From contig CM055267.1 in assembly GCA_029237695.1 (NCBI GenBank), positions 12,675,043-12,739,042 of the forward strand: a DNA stretch of 64,000 bases, read 5' to 3'. The notes beneath the pieces are model-generated. The model did no database searches. It was not told the origin of the DNA and saw only the letters and a list, made by a program, of their open reading frames with translations. The stretch is from Conchocele bisecta (taxonomy: Eukaryota; Mollusca; Bivalvia; Lucinida; Thyasiridae). The position numbers and the translations under genes were made by a program. Shown one piece after another: positions 35,832 through 50,800 of this stretch (position 1 is the stretch's first letter; each line of letters opens with the position of its first letter).

Positions 35832-38800
35832 TCCCTGAGTCTTGGTACATGCCTGGTGCTTAGTGTATAATGTCAACTAGCACTAGCCTGTGCTTAGATT
35901 GGGGGACTACAATCGACACTACAGGAGGTATGAAGAAATGGAATTCATCAACAATGTGACAAATCCCTGAGTCTTGGTACATGCCTGGTGCTTAGTGTAT
36001 AATGTCAACTAGCACTAGCCTGTGCTTAGATTGGGGGACTACAATCGACACTACAGGAGGTATGAAGATGAATGGAATTCATCAACAATGTGACAAATCC
36101 CTGAGTCTGGTACATGCCTGGTGCTTAGTGTATAATGTCAACTAGCACTAGCCTGTGCTTAGATTGGGGGACTACAATCGACACTACAGGAGGTATGAAG
36201 AAATGGAATTCATCAACAATGTGACAAATCCCTGAGTCTTGGTACATGCCTGGTGCTTAGTGTATAATGTCAACTAGCACTAGCCTGTGCTTAGATTGAG
36301 GGACTACAATCAACACTACAGGAGGTATGAACTATGGAATTCACCAACAATGAGACACATCCCTGTTTCTTGGTACATGTCTCGTGCTTACTGTATACTG
36401 TCAACTAGCACTAGCCTGTGATTAGATTGAGGGACTACAATCAACACTACAGGAGGTATGAACAAATGGAATTCATCAACAATGCGACAAATCCCGGAGT
36501 CTTGATACATGTCTAGTGCTTAGTGTATAATATCAACTAGCACTAGTCTGTGGGGGACTACAATCAACACTACATGAGATGAACAGGGCAATCACAATGT
36601 GGACATCTGAAGTCTTGGTACTATGTCACTACTTATGTATATGGTTAAAACTTACACCCTAGCCTGACTAGATGAGCTACAAATCAACACTAACAGGTAC
36701 AATGAATGACATCAAACAAGTGACAAATCTGATCTTGGTACATGTCTAGTGCTTAGTGTATAATGTCAGCTAGCACTAGCCTGTGCTTAGACTGAGGGAC
36801 TACAATCAACACTACAGGAGGTACGAATGAATGGTAATTCATCAACAATGTGACAAATCCCTGATTCTTGGTACAAGTCTAGTGCTTAGTGTATAATGTC
36901 AGCTAGCACAAGCCTGTGCTTAGTGTTGGGGACTACAATCAACACTACCAGGAGGTATAAAGAAATGGAATACATCAACAATGTGACCCAATCCCTGAGT
37001 CTTGTACATGTAATAAAATACTGCTTAGTGTATAATGTCAACTATCACTAGCCAAGTGCTTAGACTGATGGGACTTACAATCAACACGTACAGGAGCTAT
37101 AAGGAATGGGTAATTTCATAAACATATGACAAATCCCAAAGAGTCTTGGTACATCCTGGTGCTTAGTGTATAATGTCAAACTAGCACTAGCCTGTGCTTA
37201 GACTGAGGGACTATAATCAACACAACAGGAGCTAAAAAGGAATGAATTCATCAACAATGTGACAAATCCCTGAGTCTTGGTACATACCTGGTGCTTAGTG
37301 TATAATGTCAACTAGCACTAGCCTGTGCTTAGACTGAGGACAACAATCAACACTACAGGAGGTATGAACTATGAATTCATCAACACTGTGACAAATCCTT
37401 GAGTCTTGGTACACGCCTGGGTGCTTAGTGTATAAATGTCAACTAGCACTAGCCTGTGCTTAGACTGAGGGACAACAATCAACACTACAGGATGTATGAA
37501 CTATGGAATTCATCAACACTGTGAAAAATCCTTGAGTCTTGGTACATGCCTGGTGCTTAGTGTATAATATCAACTAGCACTAGCCTGTGCTTAGACTGAG
37601 GGACAAAAATCAACACTACAGGAGGTAGGAACGAATGGAATTCATCAACAATGTGACAAATCCCTGATTCTTGGTACAAGTCTAGTGCTTAGTATATAAT
37701 GTTAGCTAGCACTAGCCTGTGCTTAGAATGACGGACTACAATTAACTCTACATGAGGTATGAACTATGAAATTCATCAACAATGTGATAAATCCCGGAGT
37801 CTTGGTACATGTCTAGTGCTTAGTGTATAATATCAACTAGCACTAGTCTGTGGGGGACTACAATCAACACTACATGAGGTATGAACTATGAAATTCATCA
37901 ACAATGTGACAAATCCCGGAGTCTTGGTACATGTCTAGTGCTTAGTGTATAATGTCAGCTAGCACTAGCCTGTGCTTATACTGAGGGACTACAATCAACA
38001 CTACAGGAGGTACGAATGAATGGAATTCATCAACAATGTGACAAATCCCTGGTTCTTGGTACAAGTCTAGTGCTTAGTGTATAATGTCAGCTAGCACTAG
38101 CCTGTGCTTAGATTGAGGGACTACAATCAACACTACAGGAGGTATAAACGAATGCAATTCATCAACAATGTGACAAATCCCGGAGTCTTGGTACATGTCT
38201 AGTGCTTAGTGTATAATATCAACTAGCACTAGCCTGTGCTTAGGTTGGGGGACTACAATCAACACTACAGGAGGTATGAAGAAATGGAATACATCAACAA
38301 TGTGACAAATCCCTGAGTCTTGGTACATGTCTACTGCTTAGTGTATAATGTCAACTAGCACTAGCCTGTGCTTAGACTGAGGGACTACAATCAACACTAC
38401 ATGAGCTATGAAGGAATGGAATTCATAAACAATATGACAAATCCCTGAGTCTTGGTACATGCCTGGTGCTTAGTGTATAATGTCAACTAGCACTAGCCTG
38501 TGCTTAGACTGAGGGACTACAATCAACACTACAGGAGCTATAAAGGAATGGAATTCATCAACAATGTGACAAATCCCTGAGTCTTGGTACATGCCTGGTG
38601 CTTAGTGTATAATGTCAACTAGCACTAGCCTGTGCTTAGACTGAGGGACAACAATCAACACTACAGGAGGTATGAACTATGGAATTCATCAACACTGTGA
38701 CAAATCCTTGAGTCTTGGTACACGCCTGGTGCTTAGTGTATAATGTCAACTAGCACTAGCCTGTGCTTAGACTGAGGGACAACAATCAACACTACAGGAT

Positions 38801-41800
38801 GTATGAACTGGAATTGGAATTCATCAACACTGTGACAAATCCTTGAGTCTTGGTACATGCCTGGTGCTTAGTGTATAATGTCAACTAGCACTAGCCTGTG
38901 CTTAGACTGAGGGACAAAAATCAACACTACAGGAGGTAGGAACGAATGGAATTCATCAACAATGTGACAAATCCCTGATTCTTGGTACAAGTCTAGTGCT
39001 TAGTATATAATGTTAGCTAGCACTAGCCTGTGCTTAGAATGACGGACTACAATTAACTCTACATGAGGTATGAACTATGAAATTCATCAACAATGTGATA
39101 AATCCCGGAGTCTTGGTACATGTCTAGTGCTTAGTGTATAATATCAACTAGCACTAGTCTGTGGGGGACTACAATCAACACTACATGAGGTATGAACTAT
39201 GAAATTCATCAACAATGTGACAAATCCCGGAGTCTTGGTACATGTCTAGTGCTTAGTGTATAATGTCAGCTAGCACTAGCCTGTGCTTATACTGAGGGAC
39301 TACAATCAACACTACAGGAGGTACGAATGAATGGAATTCATCAACAATGTGACAAATCCCTGGTTCTTGGTACAAGTCTAGTGCTTAGTGTATAATGTCA
39401 GCTAGCACTAGCCTGTGCTTAGATTGAGGGACTACAATCAACACTACAGGAGGTATAAACGAATGCAATTCATCAACAATGTGACAAATCCCGGAGTCTT
39501 AGTACATGTCTAGTGCTTAGTGTATAATATCAACTAGCACTAGCCTGTGCTTAGGTTGGGGGACTACAATCAACACTACAGGAGGTATGAAGAAATGGAA
39601 TACATCAACAATGTGACAAATCCCTGAGTCTTGGTACATGTCTACTGCTTAGTGTATAATGTCAACTAGCACTAGCCTGTGCTTAGACTGAGGGACTACA
39701 ATCAACACTACATGAGCTATGAAGGAATGGAATTCATAAACAATATGACAAATCCCTGAGTCTTGGTACATGCCTGGTGCTTAGTGTATAATGTCAACTA
39801 GCACTAGCCTGTGCTTAGACTGAGGGACTACAATCAACACTACAGGAGCTATAAAGGAATGGAATTCATCAACAATGTGACAAATCCCTGAGTCTTGGTA
39901 CATGCCTGGTGCTTAGTGTATAATGTCAACTAGCACTAGCCTGTGCTTAGACTGAGGGACAACATCAACACTACAGGAGTATGAATATGGAATTCATCAA
40001 CACTGTGACAAATCCTTGAGTCTTGGTACACGCCTGGTGCTTAGTGTATAATGTCAACTAGCACTAGCCTGTGCTTAGACTGAGGGACAACAATCAACAC
40101 TACAGGATATATGAACTATGGAATTCATCAACACTGTGACAAATCCTTGAGTCTTGGTACATGCCTGGTGCTTAGTGTATAATGTCAACTAGCACTAGCC
40201 TGTGCTTAGACTGAGGGACAAAAATCAACACTACAGGAGGTAGGAACGAATGGAATTCATCAACAATGTGACAAATCCCTGATTCTTGGTACAAGTCTAG
40301 TGCTTAGTATATAATGTTAGCTAGCACTAGCCTGTGCTTAGAATGACGGACTACAATTAACTCTACATGAGGTATGAACTATGAAATTCATCAACAATGT
40401 GATAAATCCCGGAGTCTTGGTACATGTCTAGTGCTTAGTGTAAAATGTCAGCTAGCACTAGCCTGTGCTTAGACTGACAGACTACAATTAACACTACATG
40501 AGGTATGAACTATGAAATTCATCAACAATGTGACAAATCCCGGAGTCTTGGTACATGTCTAGTGCTTAGTGTATAATGTCAACTAGCACTAGCCTGTGCT
40601 TAGACTGAGGGACAAAAATCAACACTACAGGAGATAGGAACAAATGGAATTCATCAACAATGTGACAAATCCCTGATTCTTGGTACAAGTCTAGTGCTTT
40701 GTGTATAATGTTAGCTAGCACTAGCCTGTGCTTAGAATGACGGACTATAATTAACACTACATGAGGTATGAACTATGAAATTCATCAACAATGTGACAAA
40801 TCCCGGAGTCTTGGTACATGTCTAGTGCTTAGTGTATAATGTCAGCTAGCACTAGCCTGTGCTTACACTGACGGACTACAATTAACACTACATGAGGTAT
40901 GAACTATGAAATTCATCATCAACATGACAAATCCCTGAGTCTTGGTACATGTCTAGTGCTTAGTGTATAATGTCAGCTAGCACTAGCCTGTGCTTAGACT
41001 GAGGGACTACAATCAACACTACAGGAGGTACGAATGAATGGAATTCATCAACAATGTGACAAATCCCTGATTCTTGGTACAAGTCTAGTGCTTAGTGTAT
41101 AATGTCAGCTAGCACTAGCCTGTGCTTAGATTGAGGGACTACAATCAACACTACAGGAGGTATAAACGAATGCAATTCATCAACAATGTGACAAATCCCG
41201 GAGTCTTGGTACATGTCTAGTTCTTAGTGTATAATATCAACTAGCACTAGCCTGTGCTTAGGTTGGGGGACTACAATCAACACTACAGGAGGTATGAAGA
41301 AATGGAATACATCAATAATGTAACAAATCCCGGAGACTTGGTACATGTCTACTGCTTAGTGTATAATGTTAACTAGCACTAGCCTGTGCATAGACTGAGG
41401 GACTACAATCAACACTACAGGAGCTATGAAGGAATGGAATTCATAAACAATATGACAAATCCCTGAGTCTTGGTACATGCCTGGTGCTTAGTGTATAATG
41501 TCAACTAGCACTAGCCTGTGCTTAGACTGAGGGACTACAATCAACACTACGGGAGCTATAAAGGAATGGAATTCATCAACAATGTGACAAATCCCTGATT
41601 CTTGGTACAAGTCTAGTGCTTAGTGTATAATGTCAGCTAGCACTAGCCTGTGCTTAGATTGAGGGACTACACTCAACACTACAGGAGGTATAAACGAATG
41701 CAATTCATCAACAATGTGACAAATCCCGGAGTCTTGGTACATGTCTAGTGATTAGTGTATACTATCAACTAGCACTAGCCTGTGCTTAGGTTGGGGGACT

Positions 41801-44800
41801 ACAATCAACACTACAGGAGGTATGAAGAAATGGAATACATCAACAATGTGACAAATCCCTGAGTCTTGGTACATGTCTACTGCTTAGTGTATAATGTCAA
41901 CTAGCACTAGCCTGTGCTTAGACTGAGGACTACAATCAACACTACAGGAGCTATGAAGGAATGGAAATTCATAAACAATATGACAAATCCTGAGTCTTGG
42001 TACATGCCTGGTGCTTAGTGTATAATGTCAACTAGCACTAGCCTGTGCTTAGACTGAGGGACTACAATCAACACTACAGGAGCTATAAAGGAATGGAATT
42101 CATCAACAATGTGACAAATCCCTGAGTCTTGGTACATACCTGGTGCTTAGTGTATAATGTCAACAAGCACTAGCCTGTGCTTAGACTGAGGGACAACAAT
42201 CAACACTACAGGAGGTATGAACTATGGAATTCATCAACACTGTGACAAATCCTTGAGTCTTGGTACACGCCTGGTGCTTAGTGTATAATGTCAACTAGCA
42301 CTAGCCTGTGCTTAGACTGAGGGACAACAATCAACACTACAGGATGTATGAACTATGGAATTCATCAACACTGTGACAAATCCTTGAGTCTTGGTACATG
42401 CCTGGTGCTTAGTGTATAATGTCAACTAGCACTAGCCTGTGCTTAGACTGAGGGACAAAAATCAACACTACAGGAGGTAGGAACGAATGGAATTCATCAA
42501 CAATGTGATAAATCCCGGAGTCTTGGTACATGTCTAGTGCTTAGTGTATAATATCAACTAGCACTAGTCTGTGGGGGACTACAATCAACACTACATGAGG
42601 TATGAACTATGAAATTCATCAACAATGTGACAAATCCCGGAGTCTTGGTACATGTCTAGTGCTTAGTGTATAATGTCAGCTAGCACTAGCCTGTGCTTAG
42701 ACTGAGGGACTACAATCAACACTACAGGAGGTACGAATGAATGGAATTCATCAACAATGTGAGAAATCCCTGGTTCTTGGTACAAGTCTAAGTGCTTAGT
42801 GTATAATGTCAGCTAGCCACTAGCCTGGTCTTAGATTGTTGAGGGACTAACAATCAAAACACTACAGGACGGTTTATTATAAATCGAAATGCAATTCATC
42901 AAACATAATTGTGACAAATCCCGGTTAATCTTGGTACATGTCTTAGTGCTTAGTTGTATTTAATATCAACTAGCACTAGCCTGGTGCACTTAGGTTGGGG
43001 GGACTACAATTTCAACACTACAAGGAAGGTATTTGAAGAAATGGAAATACAAATCAACAATGTGACAAAAATCCCTGAGTCTTGGTACTATTGTCTACTG
43101 CTTAGTGTTATAATGTCAAACTTAGCCCACTTAGCCTGAGACTTAGACTGATGGGTAACTAAAATCAATTCAACTAAACAGGAGCTATGAACGGAATGGA
43201 ACTTCATAAATCAATATGACAAATCCTGAGTATTTGGTACATGCCTGGTGCTTAGTGGTTTAGAATGTCAAACTAGCACTAGCCTGAGCTTTAGAGCTGA
43301 GGGACTACAATCAAACACTACAGGAGCTATAATTAAAGGAATGGAATTCATCAAATCCAATGTGACAAAATCCTGAGTCTTGAGGTACATGCCTGGTGCT
43401 TAGTGTATAATTGTCAACTTAGCACTAGCCTTGTGCTTTAGGATCTGAGGGACAAACAATCAACACTACAGGAGGAGGTATGAAACTATGGAATTCAATC
43501 AAACCACTGTGGATCAAATCCTTGAGTCTTGGCTTACACGGCCTGGTGATTAGTGTATAATGTCAACTAGCACTAGACCTGTCTGCTTAGTAACTAGACG
43601 GGACAACAAATCAATCACTACAGGATTTATTTGAACTATGGAATTCATCAAATCACTGTGACAAATACCTTGAGTCTTTGGTACATGCCTGGTGCTTAGG
43701 TGTATAATGTCAACTTAGCACTAGGCCTTTGTGCTTTAGGAACTGAGGGACAAAAATAAACAAACTACAAGGAGGTAGGAACGAATTGGAATTCGCATTC
43801 AACAATGTGGACAAATACCCTCGGATTCTTGGGTTTACAAGTCTAGTGGCTTAGTATATTAATGTTAGCTTAGCACTAGCATGTGACCTTAGGAATGACG
43901 GGACTACAATTAACTCTACATTGAGGTATATGAACTATGATAAATTTCATCAAACAATTGTAGATAAATCCCGGAAGTCTTGGTACATGGTCTAGTGCTT
44001 TAGTGTATAAGATCAATCTAGGTGGCACTTAGTCTGTGGGGGGGACTACAATCAACACTACATGAGGTTTATGAACTATGAAATTCATCAAACAATGTTG
44101 GACAAAATTACCCGGAGTCTTTGGTAACAGTCTAGTGCCTTAGTGTATAATGTCATGCTAGCACTAGCACCTGCTGCTTATACTGAGGGACTACAATTCA
44201 ACCAAACTACAGGAGGTTACGAATGAAATGGAATTTCCATTCAACAATTGTGACCCAAATACCCATCGGTTGCTTGGGTACATAAGTCTAGCTGCTTAGT
44301 GTAGAATGGTCAGCTAAGCACTAGCCTGTGCTTAGATTGGAGGGACTACAATCAACACATACAGGAGTTATAAACGAATAGGCATTTCATCAAACCAATG
44401 TGACAAATCCCGGAGTTCTTAGTAACATGTCTAGTGATTAGTTGTATAATATACAACTAGCATCTAGCCTGGTGCTTTTAGGCGTGTGGGGGACTACAAA
44501 TCAACACTAACAGGGGTATGAAGAAATGGAGGAATACATCAACAATGTTTGACAAATCCCTGAGTCTTGGTACACTGATATGTCTACTGCTTAGTGGTAT
44601 AATTGTCAACTAGCACTAGCCTGTGTTAGACTGAAGGGACTACAATTCTAACACTAACATAGAGCTATGAAGGAATGGAAATTCATTAAACAATATGACA
44701 AATTACCTGAGTCTTTGGTACATTGCCTGGTTGCGTTAGTGTATAATGTTCAACTAGGCACTAGCCTGTGCTTAGACTTGAGGGATCTACAATCATCAAC

Positions 44801-47800
44801 ACTACAGGAGCTATAAAGGATTGGAATTTCATCTTAACAATTGTCGACAAAATTCCCTGAGTCTTGGTACATTGATGGTGCTTAGTGTATAATGTCAACT
44901 AGCACTAGCCTTTGTTGCTTAGACTGAGGGACAACAATCAACACTTACAGGAGGGGTATGAACTATGGAAAGTTCATCAACAACTGTGACAAAGCCTTGA
45001 GGTTTCTTGGTACACGCATGGGGGGGGTGGTCTGAGGGTGGGGGTCTTTTTTGCTTAGTCTATTAATGTCTAAACTAGCACTAGCCCGGTGGGCTTTAGA
45101 CTGAGGGACAAACAATAACATCCTACAGGATATAATGAACTTATGGAATTCATCAAACACGGTGACAAAATCCATTGAGTCTTGGTACATGCCTGGTGCT
45201 TTAGTGTATTAATGTCATAACTTACGCACTAGCCTGTGCTTAGTTATGAGGGACACAAAAATCAACACTACAAGGAAGGTTGGAGGAACGAATGGAATTC
45301 ATCTAACTAATGTGACAGAAATCCCTGATTTTATTGGTACAAGTTCGAGTGCTTTGTTAGTATTAAAATGTTAGCTATTAGCACTAGCCTTGTGTGCTTA
45401 GAAATGACGGACTACAAATTAACTCTACATGGAGGCGGTCTATGAACATATGAAATTCATAAACAAAATGTGATAAATCCCGGAGGAGTTCTTGGTTACA
45501 TTGTCTAGTGCTTAGTGTTTAAAATGTCAGCTAGTCACTAGCCTGTGCCATTAGACTGACAGACTACAAATTAAAACACTTACATGAGGTATGAACTATG
45601 AATAAATTCATCAACAATGTGGACCAAAATTCACCCGGAGGATCTTTGGTACATGTCTATGTGCTTAGTGTTATTATGTCAACTAGCACTAGCCTTGTGG
45701 CTTAGACATGAGGGACAAAAAATCAAACACTACAGGAGATAGGAAACAAATGGAATTCATCAACAATGTGGACTAAATTCCCCTGAATTCTTGGTACAAG
45801 TCTAGTGCTTTGTTTTGTATTAATGTTAGCATTAGCCAATCTAGCCTGTTGCTTAGAATTGACGGAAAAACTATAATTTAACACTACCATGAGGTATGAA
45901 CTATGAAATTCATCAACAATGTGACAAAATCCCGGAGTCTTGGTACATGTCTAGTGCTTTGTGTATAATTGTCAGCTAGCACAGCGCCTGTTGCTTGACT
46001 ATGACGGACTAACTGAATTAACTAATACAATGAGGTCAATGAATAACTATGAAATTCATTCTCATCCAACATTGGGACAAATCCCTGACGTCCTTGGTAC
46101 ATGTCTTAGTGCTTAGTGTATAATGTTCAGCGAGCACTAGCCTGTGCTTAGGACTGAGGGGGAACTTACAATCAACCACTACAGGAGGTACGGATCATGA
46201 ATTGGAATTTCATCTAAACAATGTGACAAATCCCTGATTCTTTTGGTACAAGTCTAGTGCTTCAGTGTTATAATGTCAGCTTAGCACTAGCCTGTGCTTT
46301 AGATTGAGGGACTACTAATCAACACTTACAGGAGGTTATAAACGAATGCAATTTCATCAACCAATGTGGGACAAAATCCCGGGAGTCTTGGTACATGTCT
46401 AGTTCTTAGTGTAATAATATCAACTAGCACTAGCCATGTGCTTAGGTTGGGGGACTAACAATCAACACTTACAAAGGCAGGTATGAAGAATGGAATACAT
46501 CAATTAATGTAACAAATCACCCGAGGAGACTTGGTAACTTGTCTACTGCTTAGTTTGTATTAATGTTAAACTAGCACTAGCCTGTGCATAGGACTGAGGG
46601 ACTACAATTCAACACTACAGGAGCTATGAAGGAAATGGAATTCATGAAAACAATATGACAAAAATCCCTGAGTCTTGGTACATGCCTGGTGCTTAGTGTT
46701 TATAATTGGTCAAACTAGCACTAGCCTGTGCTTAGAATCTGAGGGGACTACAATCAACACTAACGGGAGCTATAAAATGGAAATAATTGGGAAAAGTTCA
46801 TTCAACAATGTGACAAATTCCCTGATTTATTGGTACAAAGGTCTAGTATGCCTTAGTGTATTTAAATGTCAGACTAGCACTAGCCTGTGCTTAGATTTGA
46901 GGGTACTACACTTCAACCACTACCAGGTAGGTATAAAACGAACTGCAATTCATCAACAATGTGACAAATCCCGGAGTCTTGGTACATGTCTAGTGATTAG
47001 TGTTCTTTACTATCAAACTAAGCACTAGCCAGTTCTTACGGTTGGGGGAACCTACAATCAAACACTAACAGGAGGTATGAAGAAATGGGGTGGTATACAT
47101 CAACAATGTAGACCAATCCCTGAGTCTTTGGTACATGGTCTACTGGCTTAGGTATTTAATGTCCAACTAGCACTAGGCCTGTGCTTAGGAACAGAGGGAC
47201 TACAATTCAACAACTACAGGAGCTGATGAAGGAATGTGGAATTCAATCAATCAATATGACAAATCCCTGAGGTCTTGGTACATGCTGGTGTCTTAGTGTT
47301 ATAATGTCAACTAGCACTTAGGCCCTTGTGGCTTGATGACTGGAGGGACTACAATCAAACACTAACAGGAGCTTATAAAGGAATGGAATTCATCAAACTA
47401 ATTGTGGACAAGAAATCTCCCTGAGTCTTGGTTACTATTACCTGGGTGCTTAGTGTATAATGTCAAACAAGCACTTAGCTTGTGGCTTAGAATGAGGGGT
47501 ACAAACAATCAACACTTACAAGGAGGTTATGAACGTATGGAATTCATCAACAACTGTGACATAATCCTTGAGTCTTGGTTACACGCTGGTGCTTAGTGTA
47601 TTAATTGTCAACTAGCACTAGCCTGTGCTTTAGGACTGAGGGACAACAATCAAACTAACTACAGGATGTTTTTATGGAACTATGGAAATTCATTCAACAC
47701 TGTGACTAAATTCCTTGAGTTCTTGGTTACATGCCTGGTTGCTTAGGTGTATAATGTCAACTAAGCACTTAGCCTGTGCCTTAGAACTGAGGGACAAAAA

Positions 47801-50800
47801 TCAACACTACTGGAGGGTAGGGAACGAATGGAATTCATCAACAATATGATTTAAAATCCCGGAGTCTTGGTTACATTGTCTAGTGCTTTAGTGGTATAAC
47901 TATCAACTAGCACTAGTTCTGTGGGGGACTACAATCAACACATACATGAGGTATGAACTATGAAATGAAATTCCATCAACAATGGTGACAAAATCCCGGG
48001 AGGTCTTTCGGGTTACATGTCTAGTGCTTAGTGAATACAATGTCCAGCTAGCACTAGCATAGTTGCTTAGACTGAGGGACTACCACTCAATCACATTACA
48101 GGAGGTGGGTACGTAATGAATTGGAAATTCATCAACAATGTGAGAAATCCCTGGTTCTTGGTACAAGTCTAGTGCTTAGTGTATAATGTCAGCTAGCACT
48201 AGCCTGTGCTTAGATTGAGGGACTACAATCAACACTACAGGAGGGTGGATAAACGAATGCAATTCATCAACAATGTGACAAATCCCGGAGTCTTGGTACA
48301 TGTCTAGTGCTTAGTGTATAATATCAACTAGCACTAGCCTGTGCTTAGGTTGGGGGACTACAATCAACACTACAGGAGGTATGAAGAAATGGAATACATC
48401 AACAATGTGACAAATCCCTGAGTCTTGGTACATGTCTACTGCTTAGTGTATAATGTCAACTAGCACTAGCCTGTGCTTAGACTGAGGGACTACAATCAAC
48501 ACTACAGGAGCTATGAAGGAATGGAATTCATAAACAATATGACAAATCCCTGAGTCTTGGTACATGCCTGGTGCTTAGTGTATAATGTCAACTAGCACTA
48601 GCCTGTGCTTAGACTGAGGGACTACAATCAACACTACAGGAGCTATAAAGGAATGGAATTCATCAACAATGTGACAAATCCCTGAGTCTTGGTACATGCC
48701 TGGTGCTTAGTGTATAATGTCAACTAGCACTAGCCTGTGCTTAGACTGAGGGACAACAATCAACACTACAGGAGGTATGAACTATGGAATTCATCAACAC
48801 TGTGACAAATCCTTGAGTCTTGGTACACGCCTGGTGCTTAGTGTATAATGTCAACTAGCACTAGCCTGTGCTTAGACTGAGGGACAACAATCAACACTAC
48901 AGGATGTATGAACTATGGAATTCATCAACACTGTGACAAATCCTTGAGTCTTGGTACATGCCTGGTGCTTAGTGTATAATGTCAACTAGCACTAGCCTGT
49001 GCTTAGACTGAGGGACAAAAATCAACACTACAGGAGGTAGGAACGAATGGAATTCATCAACAATGTGACAAATCCCTGATTCTTGGTACAAGTCTAGTGC
49101 TTAGTATATAATGTTAGCTAGCACTAGCCTGTGCTTAGAATGACGGACTATAATTAACACTACATGAGGTATGAACTATGAAATTCATCAACAATGTGAC
49201 AAATCCCGGAGTCTTGGTACATGTCTAGTGCTTAGTGTATAATGTCAACTAGCACTAGCCTGTGCTTAGACTGAGGGACAAAAATCAACACTACAGGAGG
49301 TAGGAACAAATGGAATTCATCAACAATGTGACAAATCCCTGATTCTTGGTACAAGTCTAGTGCTTTGTGTATAATGTTAGCTAGCACTAGCCTGTGCTTA
49401 GAATGACGGACTATAATTAACACTACATGAGGTATGAACTATGAAATTCATCAACAATGTGACAAATCCCGGAGTCTTGGTACATGTCTAGTGCTTAGTG
49501 TATAATGTCAGCTAGCACTAGCCTGTGCTTACACTGACGGACTACAATTAACACTACATGAGGTATGAACTATGAAATTCATCATCAATGTGACAAATCC
49601 CGGAGTCTCGGTACATGTCTAGTGCTTAGTGTATAATGTCAACTAGCACTAGCCTGTGCTTAGACTGAGGGACTACAATCAACACTACAGGAGGTACGAA
49701 CGAATGGAATTCATCATCAACATGACAAATCCCTGAGTCTTGGTACATGTCTAGTGCTTAGTGTATAATGTCAGCTAGCACATAGCCAAAAGTGCTTAGG
49801 ACTGTGGGATCTACAATCAACACTACAGGAGGTACGAATGAATGGAATTCATCAACAATGTGACAAATCCCTGATTCTTGGTACAAGTCTAGTGCTTAGT
49901 GTATAATGTCAGCTAGCACTAGCCTGTGCTTAGATTGAGGGACTACAATCAACACTACAGGAGGTATGAAGAAATGGAATTCATCAACAATGTGACAAAT
50001 CCCTGAGTCTTGGTACATGTCTACTGCTTAGTGTATAATGTCAACTAGCACTAGCCTGTGCTTAGACTGAGGGACTACAATCAACACTACAGGAGGTACG
50101 AACGAATGGAATTCATCATCAAAGTGACAAATATGTGAGTCTTGGTACATGTTTAGTTTAGTGTATAATGTCAACTAGCACTAGCCTGTGCTTAGACTGA
50201 GGGACTACAATCAACACTACAGGAGCTATAAAATAATGGAATTCATCAACAATGTGACAAAATCCCTGAGTCTTGGTACATGCCTGGTGCTTAGTGTATA
50301 ATGTCAACTAGCACTAGCCTGTGCTTAGACTGAGGGACAATCAATCAACATACAGGAGGTATGAACTATGGAATTCATCAACACTGTGACAATCCTTGAG
50401 TCTTGGTACCGCTGGTGCTTAGTGTTATAATGTCAACTAGCACTAGCATGTCTTAGACTGAGGGACTACATCACTAAAGAGGTGGAAACGAAATGGAATT
50501 CATCACAATGTGACTGACATCCCTGGACGGTACAATAGGACTAGTTAATGGTTAGCTAGCACCCCTAAAGGCCTGTGCTTAGAATGACGGACTGACAATA
50601 ACATGAGGTGATGAACTATGAAAATTCATCAACAATGTGACTTATCCGGTGCTTGGTAAATGTCTTAGTGCTTATAATGTAAAATGTCTAGCTAGCTAGC
50701 CTGTGCTTAGAACTGACAGGACTACAATTAACATACATGAGGTATGAAACTATGAAAACTATGAAATCATCTACAATGTGACACTCTGATTCTTGGTACC

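Noticed and set aside
40566..49423. Two near-identical 63-codon minus-strand frames (40566-40757, 49232-49423)
   Set aside because: They are the same pair of satellite units repeated by higher-order duplication. Similar frames arise wherever those unit types meet.
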